The notes beneath the pieces were generated by a model. The model searched no databases. It worked only from the letters and a program-made list of their open reading frames with translations, and was not told the origin of the DNA. Source: Lachnospiraceae bacterium (GTDB lineage: Bacteria > Bacillota > Clostridia > Lachnospirales > Lachnospiraceae). Taken from it: a stretch of 64,000 nucleotides of DNA. Shown piece by piece: positions 35,501 to 43,300 of the stretch. Numbering within the stretch: the first letter of the stretch is position 1; each line of letters opens with the position of its first letter. The translations under genes were made by a program, and so were the position numbers. The stretch is taken from the NCBI GenBank assembly GCA_022791755.1, contig JAAVZR010000043.1:124001-188000 (forward strand), given 5' to 3'.

Positions 35501-36956
35501 TCTGCTCCGTCACCGTGCGCTGTGCCAGAGCCGGGGCCGCCGCATCCGCCGCTGCCCTGGCCTGAGAGCGTATGGTCTCAGCTTCCTGCGGGGCGATATA
35601 CCCCTGTTCCACAGCCTGGCTCAGCACCTCATCCGCGTTTTCCTCGGTCACGGAATCCCGCAGCTGTATCAGAATCCCGATCACGTCGGAATCCCGGGAC
35701 TCCGGTCCGTCCTCTGCCGCCGCTGCGGGCTCCGGCCCGTCATCCTCTGCCGAAGCTGTCTCCGGCTCTCCTTCCGCCGCAACACCGGGCTCCGGTCTCT
35801 CCTGTGCAAATCCGGACTCCTCTGCGCTCTCTGCCGCCGCTGTGGGCTCCGGTCCGTTCTCCGCAGCCGCCGCGCTCTCCGGCAGGCCAGGTATCTCCGG
35901 CAGCTGCTCTTCCAGGATTCTTCCCTCGATGGCCAGTCTTACCGCCGCAGCCAGCGTACCGCGGTAGAGCTGATCGCTGACCGGCGGATACACCTGCGCA
36001 TAGATGCCCTCGTACATCTTATCATAACTCTCACTGCCCGGCGCCGTCGAAGTCAGGAGCTCGGAAAACGCCCTGTTGATATTGTCATAATTTTCTACGA
36101 TCTTATTGTCTGTGTAGGCTTTGCGCTCCGTCTCCAGCGCCATCCTGCCTGCCTCCAGGCCGCTCACCTGAGCGCTGTAAGCAGACTGGGTGGCCATGGC
36201 CTGATCCAAAAGCCGGCTCGTCTCAGCCAGCTCATCCACCGTGTCAGACTGCTGGGATTCCAGTTCTCTTTTTCCTGACTCCAGCTCGTCTCTGGCGTCA
36301 TCAATCTCCGCCCTGGCCTGGACCAGCTCCTCCTCGGCCTCATCCATCGCCTTCGTCACCTTTCTGAGCAGCTTTGCATTGATGGTATCGATCTTTTCCG
36401 GCGCCAGACGGATCTCGACGCTCTTTTCCACCAGGCCGTTCTCCTCTACCCGGGCCACGCCGCTCTGACGCTCCAGATATGGGGTCACATCCTCCTCCAC
36501 AAACCGTGTCAGCTCATAGATATCCATATCTTCTCTGGATATGCTGACCATTATAGTAGCCATCATGTCCGGAGAGATCTCCAGAAGCATCGGCGTCCCT
36601 ACCATCTCCGGCAGCGTCAGCTGATCGATGGCTGTGGACAGCTTGACCATGGCGCTGTCCATATTGGTATCCTCCTCGAATTCCAGAACTACCATACTGA
36701 CATTCTCGCTGGAGGTACTGGTCACATTCTCCACGCCGTTGACCGTACCCAGACTGGCCTCCAGAAGCTCTGTCACTCCGCTTTCCACTCGCTCCGGAGA
36801 AGCGCCGGGATAGGTCGTCACCACCACCACATAGGGAAGGCTCATGGCCGGCAGCAGATCGGTAGTCATTCTGGTAAAGCTGACCACTCCCAGTACCAGC
36901 AGCATGATGACGCCGACCACCACGGTAAAAGGTTTTTTGACGCTAAATTTAGGCAT
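32574..36956 (-). CDS. RND-type efflux permease with a large coiled-coil insertion
   Basis: A 1460-residue HydE/HAE-like RND transporter, about 430 residues longer than AcrB. It opens MPKFSVKKPFTVVVGVIMLL and carries the family core: TTYPGASPERVESGVTELLE, the helix-4 motif ALGVGMLVDNSIVVIENIYR (first relay Asp kept, second replaced by Asn) and the C-terminal AMMGFLVLAGVVVNNGIVFV. Residues of about 205-640 form an insertion in the first porter loop: coiled-coil, then a Pro/Glu/Ala low-complexity stretch (about 358-425), then more coiled coil. The start has AAGGAGAGAAGAGT; a 29-residue longer frame lacks support. No membrane-fusion gene is adjacent, so the insertion may replace one. A TetR gene is divergent and probably controls it. 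Confidence 0.9.
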   Translation of the reverse strand: MPKFSVKKPFTVVVGVIMLLVLGVVSFTRMTTDLLPAMSLPYVVVVTTYPGASPERVESGVTELLEASLGTVNGVENVTSTSSENVSMVVLEFEEDTNMDSAMVKLSTAIDQLTLPEMVGTPMLLEISPDMMATIMVSISREDMDIYELTRFVEEDVTPYLERQSGVARVEENGLVEKSVEIRLAPEKIDTINAKLLRKVTKAMDEAEEELVQARAEIDDARDELESGKRELESQQSDTVDELAETSRLLDQAMATQSAYSAQVSGLEAGRMALETERKAYTDNKIVENYDNINRAFSELLTSTAPGSESYDKMYEGIYAQVYPPVSDQLYRGTLAAAVRLAIEGRILEEQLPEIPGLPESAAAAENGPEPTAAAESAEESGFAQERPEPGVAAEGEPETASAEDDGPEPAAAAEDGPESRDSDVIGILIQLRDSVTEENADEVLSQAVEQGYIAPQEAETIRSQARAAADAAAPALAQRTVTEQIAAIHDSLPVDVADAIAHPEKLETVKTMMQQAGQGEMAAMLSVDTLSKLHDIVGIRIPQIDTELANLNIEIQTAKMVLDQVNQSVQEAAAGYVQLEAGKITAAATFGALNAQMSSGESALESALTQIEEGEEALKNARKTAIENANLDALLNMETLSQMIYAQNFSMPAGYIYEGEDQYLLKVGDEFSSMEELENALLCSIDDIGDIRLKDVAFVTMIDNAGESYARMNGNDAILLSIYKSSTAGTSNVSKACNRAIGELEEKYGGLEIISLMDQGDYIKMIVNEVMSNLIWGAVLAIIVLAVFLKDVKPTIVVAFSIPISVLFAVVLMFFSNITLNIISLSGLALGVGMLVDNSIVVIENIYRLRSEGVPAARAAVKGANQVAGAIFASTLTTVCVFLPIVFTQGLTRQLFTDMALTIGYSLMASLIVALTVVPSMGATVLKNCKEKSHRLFDRLMKGYEKTLRFCLRVKIVPLALSILLLVFCIWQVSRMGLILIPEMGGNQMSVSVTAPEESTDEEAYGLADRLMSLFAQIDGVETVGAMSGGGMMSMMGSGSGSADGPASFSFYILLDEKASQDNSVVAAEMERIMAEEGAQGSVATSNMDLSSLMASGLQINIYGTDLDDMLAASEDMMQILGQEEGDTEIRIVVDKDRAMSKGLTVAQIYAQLAADLTTEKTATNLVIEGQEYPVIIVDTIGEVTLENLMEQEFEITVQNDSGESEKETHILSEFAREEEAQSLVSITRDNQARYLTVSAVTEDGYNTTLLSRQVEERLAGYQAPAGCNVEIAGESTTVMDSMRDMLLMIALAVVFIYLIMVAQFQSILSPFIVLFTIPLAFTGGLLAILLSGEPLSLIAMMGFLVLAGVVVNNGIVFVDYVNQLRLEGREKREALVETGMTRMRPILMTALTTILAMCTMAFSKSAAASMGKGMAIVTIGGLAYATFMTLYIVPVLYDLFFRRDLKKVDLGDEGSLKE

Positions 36957-37014
36957 ACTCTCTTCTCTCCTTCTGTCGCCGCTTTCCTGAATTACAAAAA
37001 ACTTTATTGGTGTT

Positions 37015-37043
37015 ATTGTAAAACCAAACCTGTCTTTCTGCAA
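37015..37043 (-). promoter_or_regulatory. Promoter of the RND permease gene
   Basis: Minus strand TTGCAG (37043-37038), 17-nt spacer, TACAAT (37020-37015). Confidence 0.65.
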
Positions 37044-37053
37044 TAGTCAATCT

Positions 37054-37068
37054 TCAACAGAATGTTGA
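37054..37068. promoter_or_regulatory. Candidate TetR operator between the divergent RND and tetR genes
   Basis: The inverted repeat TCAACA-GAA-TGTTGA lies 11 nt upstream of the RND -35 box and about 18 nt upstream of the tetR -35 box, where a bound repressor could affect both. Confidence 0.45.
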
Positions 37069-37086
37069 GTACAAAACAGAGGTTTA

Positions 37087-37115
37087 TTGACATCCCCGCC
37101 CCGGGATGATAAACT
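37087..37115 (+). promoter_or_regulatory. Promoter of the tetR gene
   Basis: TTGACA (37087-37092), 17-nt spacer, TAAACT (37110-37115), 31 nt before the ATG at 37146. Confidence 0.7.
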
Positions 37116-37145
37116 GAACAAAAATCGTTGGAGGATAATATCGCT

Positions 37146-37787
37146 ATGGGAAAGAAGCCGGCGCAGTCCGCTGCCACCAGACAGAAGCTCATGTGTGCAT
37201 TCTGGGAGCTGTACACACAAAAAGGAATCGAACAGATCTCCATCCGGGAGGTCACCGACCTGGCCGGCTGTAACCGTGGAACCTTCTATATTCATTTCCG
37301 GGATATCTATGACATTCTTAACCAGATCGAAGACTCCTTCTTTCCGGCCGGAACCTTCCCTTTTCTGCCCGGAAACAGCTCTCCCAATATGACCGTCCGC
37401 CAAATGATCCGGAAAATGGCCTCCCTGTATGAGCACTACGGCAAATATGTGACGGTTCTGCTGGGGGATCACGGAGATCCCCGCTTCGTCCAGCGTCTGA
37501 AGGAGCAGTATATGCTGATCCTGTCCAGTCTGCCCCGGGTAATCCAAATGGACGAAAAGATACGCCCTTACTTTATCGAATACTGCTGCTGCGGGGTGAT
37601 GGCCATGATCCATTTCTGGCTCAATCAAAAACCTCAGCCGCCGGCGGAAGACTTTATTCTCATTGCCATTCAGATTCTGATGCCGGAGTCCGCCCAGAAG
37701 CTTCTGACCCGTCTCGACGAGCCTCTCTCTGCCTTCATCGACACCGAAGCGCTCAAAAGGCTCCGGGAACTTTCAGAAAGCTCTTGA
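37146..37787 (+). CDS. TetR/AcrR family transcriptional regulator
   Basis: A 213-residue one-component repressor. The N-terminal helix-turn-helix is clear: RQKLMCAFWELYTQKGIEQI, then REVTDLAGCNRGTFYIHFRD at about residues 38-57. The C-terminal ligand domain is all-helical with an EYCCCG motif near 150. GGAGGATAATATCGCT precedes the ATG; a TTG 18 nt upstream is less likely. It is divergent from the RND permease and probably represses it and itself through the site at 37054-37068. Confidence 0.9.
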   Translation: MGKKPAQSAATRQKLMCAFWELYTQKGIEQISIREVTDLAGCNRGTFYIHFRDIYDILNQIEDSFFPAGTFPFLPGNSSPNMTVRQMIRKMASLYEHYGKYVTVLLGDHGDPRFVQRLKEQYMLILSSLPRVIQMDEKIRPYFIEYCCCGVMAMIHFWLNQKPQPPAEDFILIAIQILMPESAQKLLTRLDEPLSAFIDTEALKRLRELSESS

Positions 37788-37819
37788 CAACAATCCCGTT
37801 TTGCAGTATTACAATACTG
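37784..37819 (+). promoter_or_regulatory. Promoter with palindromic operator of the PII-like/antiporter pair
   Basis: TTGACA (37784-37789, overlapping the tetR stop codon), 17-nt spacer, TATTAC (37807-37812). The inverted repeat CAGTATT-AC-AATACTG (37804-37819) covers the -10 box and would block RNA polymerase when occupied. Confidence 0.65.
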
Positions 37820-37876
37820 TCATAAAGGCCGGGGCCGGCCCGTGACCAATCTAATATTTATCAGGGAGGATTTATT

Positions 37877-38227
37877 ATGCACGAAAAAGCCTTGCTGGTC
37901 GTGGTACTCAACAAAGTCGAGCTGCTCGATAAGCTTTTATCCGCTTTAAACAACGCCGGTATCCGGGGCGCCACCGTCTTACATTCCATCGGAATGGCTC
38001 ACGAGCTGGCCGATCTGGAGGATAGCTATGTCATCGGCTCTCTGCGGGCCATGTTCACCTCCGGACACCGGGAAAACCGCACCATCTTCATGGTCATCGA
38101 TTCCGCACACATCACCGATGCCACGCAGGTCATCGACGATGTGATCGACCTGCAAAAGCCGGATACCGGTATTTTGTTTGCGCTGCCGGTGCTTTTCGCC
38201 GCCGGTATCACGGAGAAAGAGAGGTAA
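37877..38227 (+). CDS. PII-like (GlnB-fold) regulatory protein
   Basis: A 116-residue protein with the alternating beta-alpha-beta pattern of PII: ALLVVVLNKVELLDKLLSAL, GIRGATVLHSIGMAHE and TIFMVIDSAHITDATQVIDD. The T-loop region (residues of about 40-62) lacks the uridylylated Tyr and adenylylation motifs of GlnB/GlnK, so it is an unconventional PII-like protein. GGGAGGATTTATT precedes the ATG. It is followed after 5 nt by a CPA2-type antiporter gene, so a role in gating that transporter in response to a nucleotide ligand is the simplest reading. Confidence 0.8.
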   Translation: MHEKALLVVVLNKVELLDKLLSALNNAGIRGATVLHSIGMAHELADLEDSYVIGSLRAMFTSGHRENRTIFMVIDSAHITDATQVIDDVIDLQKPDTGILFALPVLFAAGITEKER

Positions 38228-38232
38228 GACCG

Positions 38233-39414
38233 ATGCCGCAACTGAATATCATGATGTATCTGTCCTTCCTGCTTTTAGGCGGCCTGTTCTGCGGCAGGAT
38301 GGTCAAGCATATCAAACTTCCCAATGTGACCGGCTATCTTCTGGCCGGCCTCCTTATGGGCCCCTGCGTCCTGAAAATCATCCCCGGGGAAATCATCGAC
38401 AGCTTTGACCTGATCTCCCAGATGGCGCTGGCTTTCATCGCTTTCACCATCGGCCTCTCTTTCAAGGCCAGCTATTTCAAGCGGGTCGGCATCGCCCCTG
38501 TGGTCATCGCCGTCTTTGAGGCTCTGGCGGCCGTCTTCTTCGTCCAGGCCGTCCTGATCCTGTGCGGCTTTGAACCTGCCTTCTCCATCGTCCTGGGAGC
38601 CATCGCCGCCGCCACGGCGCCGGCGGCCACCATCATGGTCATCAAGCAATACCGGGCAAAAGGACCTCTCACGGACACCCTGTTGAGCGTGGTGGCCATA
38701 GACGATGCCGTGGCTCTCGTCGCTTTCGGTTTCGCCATCACCATCGCAAAGGGAATGGGGGATACCGGACAGACAAATCTGCTTCTGTCCCTGGCGCAGC
38801 CTTTCCTTGAAGTCATCCTGGCTCTGGCCACCGGCTCTGTCCTGGGACTTCTGATGATCCTTCCCCTGAAGCATTTTAAGAAGCAGGGAAACCGCCTGGT
38901 GATTCTGATCGCCTTCGTCTTCTTAAACAGTGCTCTGGCTTCCCTCTTCGGCGTATCGGAGCTTCTGACCTGTATGATGGCGGGAGCTGCCTTCTGCAAT
39001 GTCTCTCCGGAGTCCGACCGCATGGCGGACCTGGCGGATCAGATTACGCCGCCTCTGTTTCTGATGTTTTTCGTGGTCTCCGGCGCAGGACTCGATCTGA
39101 CGATCCTTCCGTCCATCGGTGTCATCGGGCTGATCTATGTGATTCTGCGTGTCGCCGGCAAGATCGCCGGAGCCTATCTGGGAGCCAGAATCATGAAAGC
39201 GCCGTCCCAGGTGGCCCGTTATCTGGGCCCCACGCTGATTCCTCAGGCCGGCGTCGCCATCGGTCTCACCATCGTAGCCCAGAGCGTCGTCCCGGAATAT
39301 GCCGGTACGATTCGGGCCGTCGTCCTGTGCGGTACTCTGATCTATGAGCTCACCGGCCCGGTCATCACAAAATGGGCTCTGACCAAAGCCGGAGAGATCC
39401 GTAACGGAGCCTGA
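38233..39414 (+). CDS. Cation:proton antiporter, CPA2/Kef type
   Basis: A 393-residue membrane protein with about 12-13 helices. The first helices read LPNVTGYLLAGLLMGPCVLK, then LALGAIAAATAPAA-like and the unwound-helix region TAPAATIMVIKQYRAKGPL. The ion-binding Asp pair is in SVVAIDDAVALVAFGFA. There is no C-terminal TrkA-N (RCK) domain, so regulation is likely given by the preceding PII-like protein. AGAGG in the end of that gene serves as ribosome site. The transported cation (Na or K) cannot be read. Confidence 0.9.
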   Translation: MPQLNIMMYLSFLLLGGLFCGRMVKHIKLPNVTGYLLAGLLMGPCVLKIIPGEIIDSFDLISQMALAFIAFTIGLSFKASYFKRVGIAPVVIAVFEALAAVFFVQAVLILCGFEPAFSIVLGAIAAATAPAATIMVIKQYRAKGPLTDTLLSVVAIDDAVALVAFGFAITIAKGMGDTGQTNLLLSLAQPFLEVILALATGSVLGLLMILPLKHFKKQGNRLVILIAFVFLNSALASLFGVSELLTCMMAGAAFCNVSPESDRMADLADQITPPLFLMFFVVSGAGLDLTILPSIGVIGLIYVILRVAGKIAGAYLGARIMKAPSQVARYLGPTLIPQAGVAIGLTIVAQSVVPEYAGTIRAVVLCGTLIYELTGPVITKWALTKAGEIRNGA

Positions 39415-39429
39415 GCCCACCGGTCCTGC

Positions 39430-40305
39430 TCAGTCCGGCTCCCGGACCGCCAGGATCAGCCGCCGGTATCGCTTTTGATAGCAGGTGGACAGCACCAGCG
39501 TCTGCCTTTCTTCTCCGGCGGCGATCCCCACTCCCGTATCATAGAGGCTTTGCTCCATAAACCGGTCATAGTATGCCTGTGCCCTCTCCCGGCAGGAGAA
39601 ACCATATTGATACCACTCCTCCTCCACCCCATCGGTCAGAATGCAGGCCGCAATGCGGTACTGCCTCACCGAACCGTCAGGCATATGGAGATAAACATAC
39701 GGGTACCTCCTGTAAAAATCCTCGTTTTTATAGGAGTGAAGGGAAGCGAACATGCTCCCGTCCAGCTGGCTGTGGCCGTAGATCAGGATATTCCTGCTCT
39801 CGATCCCTTTCTCTGCCAGCCCGTCAATATGGATCGCCCCCTGTCTCCCCTTCGTCCCATCTGCCCGGTGAGTCAGATAATAGCCGGAATCACCGGCCCG
39901 AAACAGGACCGGATAGCTGACTGCCGTGCCGGGAATTTCGATCCATGCCGCCACATCGGAATTCATTTCCCACAGGATCTCGAAATCCACCGCTGCAATC
40001 CGGCTGTCACCGGATCTGTCCTCTGCCTCTGTCTTCTCCTCATCCGGCCTGCGGATCCCGGAGAGATCCTGAAGCGTCCTCTCATCCCTGTGACCGTCTT
40101 CCTCATATACGACCTGCGGGGCCTGCGTCTCCTTCGTTTTACGGCTCTCCTCCTCTTGTCCCTGTCCGTCCAGATATGCCGCCCACTCATTCGCCAGAAG
40201 AGCTGCTCCCGCCGCCATCAGCAGAGGGCCGAGGACGGCCGCCACCGCGGCCGCCCTCCTTGCTTTTCTCATGGGGAATGCCTCTGTCCTGTTTTGCTCA
40301 TTCAT
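39430..40305 (-). CDS. Class B sortase
   Basis: A 291-residue membrane-anchored transpeptidase. A basic N-terminus and one membrane helix (residues of about 17-38) are followed by an acidic stalk to about 100. The sortase B core has ILIYGHSQLDGSMFASLHSY with catalytic His178, TLVLSTC with the nucleophile Cys275 and Arg at 281/282. The ATG at 40305 overlaps the adhesin stop by 8 nt (ATGAATGA), so the pair is translationally coupled and the adhesin is the obvious substrate. Longer frames starting at 40386 or 40332 lie inside the adhesin gene and are rejected. Confidence 0.9.
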   Translation of the reverse strand: MNEQNRTEAFPMRKARRAAAVAAVLGPLLMAAGAALLANEWAAYLDGQGQEEESRKTKETQAPQVVYEEDGHRDERTLQDLSGIRRPDEEKTEAEDRSGDSRIAAVDFEILWEMNSDVAAWIEIPGTAVSYPVLFRAGDSGYYLTHRADGTKGRQGAIHIDGLAEKGIESRNILIYGHSQLDGSMFASLHSYKNEDFYRRYPYVYLHMPDGSVRQYRIAACILTDGVEEEWYQYGFSCRERAQAYYDRFMEQSLYDTGVGIAAGEERQTLVLSTCYQKRYRRLILAVREPD

Positions 40306-43300
40306 CCCCGGCCTCTTTTTCTTTTGCTCCATCTCTGCGGAGGCTTTTGTCCTTTTTCCGGCCCGCCATTCCCAGGAACACCGCACCCAGACAGGCCATT
40401 CCCATGGCAGGGTATACCATACCGGCGTCGCCGGTATCGATATCGCCGTCTCCGTATCCGTCCTCTTCCGGTTCCCATATTCTTGACGGCAGGTCAGGAA
40501 CCGGTGTGTCTTCCATGATAATCTCCTGGGTCTGCCAGTCGTCTGTCACCACAAACCGAAGAGGCTGTGCCGTCTGATATCCGGCCGGAGCCTCAAGCTC
40601 TGTCAGCAGATACCAGCCGGGAAGCAGTCCTTCCCATATCTTCTCCTCCTTCCCGGTCGTAAACTGCTCCACTACCACCGGTCCGCCGTCCTCTGGCAGA
40701 TAGGCAAGCTCCAGAACGGCCCCGGCCAGCAAAGCGCCGGTTCCGGCGGCCACCTTCTTCACCGACAGACGGATCCTGTCGTTTTTCATCTCCACCTCCT
40801 GTAGCTCCTCCGTGTCCTCCACCGTAAAGGGGACACTCTCCGCCACCGAATAGACAGAGCCCTCCGGCGCCCGTTCCTCGATCAGGATATACTGTCCCAC
40901 CGGCAGCTTTTCTATATAGTGGGGTTCCCTTCCGGTGATCCAGGACTCCATCACCGTGCCTTCTTCATTCCGGATTGTCAATACGGCGCCCTCCACCGGC
41001 TCTCCGGTGGCAATATCTGTCTTCGTGATCACAAGCTTCGTGCGGCCGTCATACATGATGGCCCCAGGTGTCTCCGAGGGAACCCACTCCGTGACCGTGC
41101 CGCTTCCCTTTTGTGTCTTCTCCGTCTGTGTTCTCTCCGTCAGCATCGTGATATCCGGCAGCAGTCCTCCCGCCTCATCTGTCTTCTGCGCCAGCCGAAA
41201 CCTTAGATCCGGCGCCGTCACATATCCCGCGGGCGGCGACAGCTCCGAAAGCGTATAGACCGTATCCAGTCTCAGAAAACGTATCTCATGGGCAGAGCCG
41301 TCCGAGACCCATTCTTCCACCACATTTCCCGCCTCGTCCGTCACCTGAAGTCTGGCTCCGGAAAGGCCTGCATGATCCGCACTGTCTCTCTTTTCCACAT
41401 GGACCGAAAAAGGTTCGTCGTAGAAATCAAACGCAAATTCCAACACCGCCGGCGAATCTGGTCCCCGGTAGGACGCATCCAGCATGATCTCCTCCTCCGA
41501 GAGCAAATATCCGTCAGGAGCCTCCAGCTCACGCAGATAGTATATGCCGCAGGGCAGATCGCCGGCGAAGCGGGCCGTACCGTCCATTTTGCTGGGAATC
41601 CGTTCCAAGAGCGTATCCGCCGCTACCAGCGCATCAGGATTTTCCGACAGAATCCCGGTCAGCGGATCCACAATAAAACCATAGATCGCCTCTTTGTTAT
41701 ACAGGCCAAAGACAGCCCCGGGAATCACCCGTTCCCTGGCCGGCTCCTCTTTGCCGTCACCGAAGGAGGGCTCACCGGCTCCGGTCTCCCGCGCCTTCTT
41801 TGTCACCACCAGCGAAACTCTCTGACGTTCATTTACATAACGCTCCCCTTCATGTACCACCACCGGCACCTGCTGCCCCTGATAGGCCAGGACAATCTCC
41901 GCAATCCTTTGATTTCTTACAAATTCTCCGTCTCCGGCTCCTGTTTCCGTGACGTAGTAGCTGCCCAGAGGCAGTCCTTCCAGCCTGGCATAGCCGTCCG
42001 CCCCTGTCTCGATCACCGCCACCAGCCGGTCCTTATAAAGCTCCACCGGTTCACCGCCGTCTGCATACACGGCGATCTGCCCTGTCTGATCCGGTGAGTA
42101 GATATCCTCCCGGACCCGGATCTCAAACCGGGCCTTTGCCACCCGCCCCATGACATAGTCAAAGACGGTCTCAAAGAATCCTCTGACAGCGTCCCGGACC
42201 CGTACTGTCGTACCGGTCAGCACCTCTCCTTCCTTGGTGATGATCAGATTCCCGCAGACTCTCTGGTCCTTCATCTCATGTCCGGCAATGATATTGCTGT
42301 TTTCCACGGTAAAACGGATCTCCTCCGTGGCCAGATTCTCCTCCCGGCAGGCCTCCCGCACTTCCTGCGCCGACCACCGGTAGCCCACATATCCTTCGGG
42401 AGCGGCTGTCTCCCGAAAAATATACTGCCGCCCTTCCTTCAGGCCCTCGATCAGATGCCCCTGCCGGACGATCAGTGTCTTTCCTTCCGGCAGCTCCTCC
42501 GGCGACGACAGCTCCACATAGAACGGTCTCTCTGCTTCTGCCTCCTGCTCATAAAAATAGTGCACCTCCTCTTTGTCCGAGATCCAGCTCTCCACCAAAA
42601 CAGTCTCATACTCCCCTGCCGGATTTCGCAGCGGAACCCCGTTTTCATCCACACAGATCTCCCGCACTTCCAAAAGCGCGCCGTCCAGCAGAACTCCGCT
42701 GCTAAAGTCTGTCTTGGTAAAGATATGCTTCGTCTTCTGATTGACAAAGACAGCGTCCTCACCCTCTGTCGTTCTACCGGCTTTGGCTGCCTCGCGAATT
42801 ACAGCATCTTTATTTGCCGGGTCCGTATTTATTCTCTCATTCCTCTGCAAGGTATAGCCTTCCGGAGCCTCCAGCTCTGCGATATCATATCGTCCCAGAG
42901 GAAGATCCACATCAAAGCGGGCCACCCCGTCCTCCCCCGTCACGGCTGTGGCGATCAGGGTATCCGCGCCTAACAGCTGCCGGCCTGCCGGATCCGGCAG
43001 CCAGGAATCCGACACAGGATCATAACGGATACAGGATACCACCGGATCCCTGTTGTACAGACCGAAGACCGCTCCCGCCACGGGAAGGCCGCTGTCCGCG
43101 TCCCTCTTCACCGACGACAGCTCCAGGCGCTTCCGCTCATTCTCATAAAAGCTCTCATGCACCTGAAAGCTCTGAGACGGCTCCATCGCCGTGATCGCGA
43201 ACTCCTCCTCATAGGGATTGAGCACAAAGCCCTCCCCGGCTTCCACCTCCCGGATATAATATCTTCCGATAGAGAGGCCGCTCAGATACCCGTAGCCGGT

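Noticed and set aside
35522..36278. Long plus-strand frames opposite the RND insertion
   Set aside because: They arise from the Ala/Glu/Pro-rich codons of the insertion read in reverse and have no start signals.
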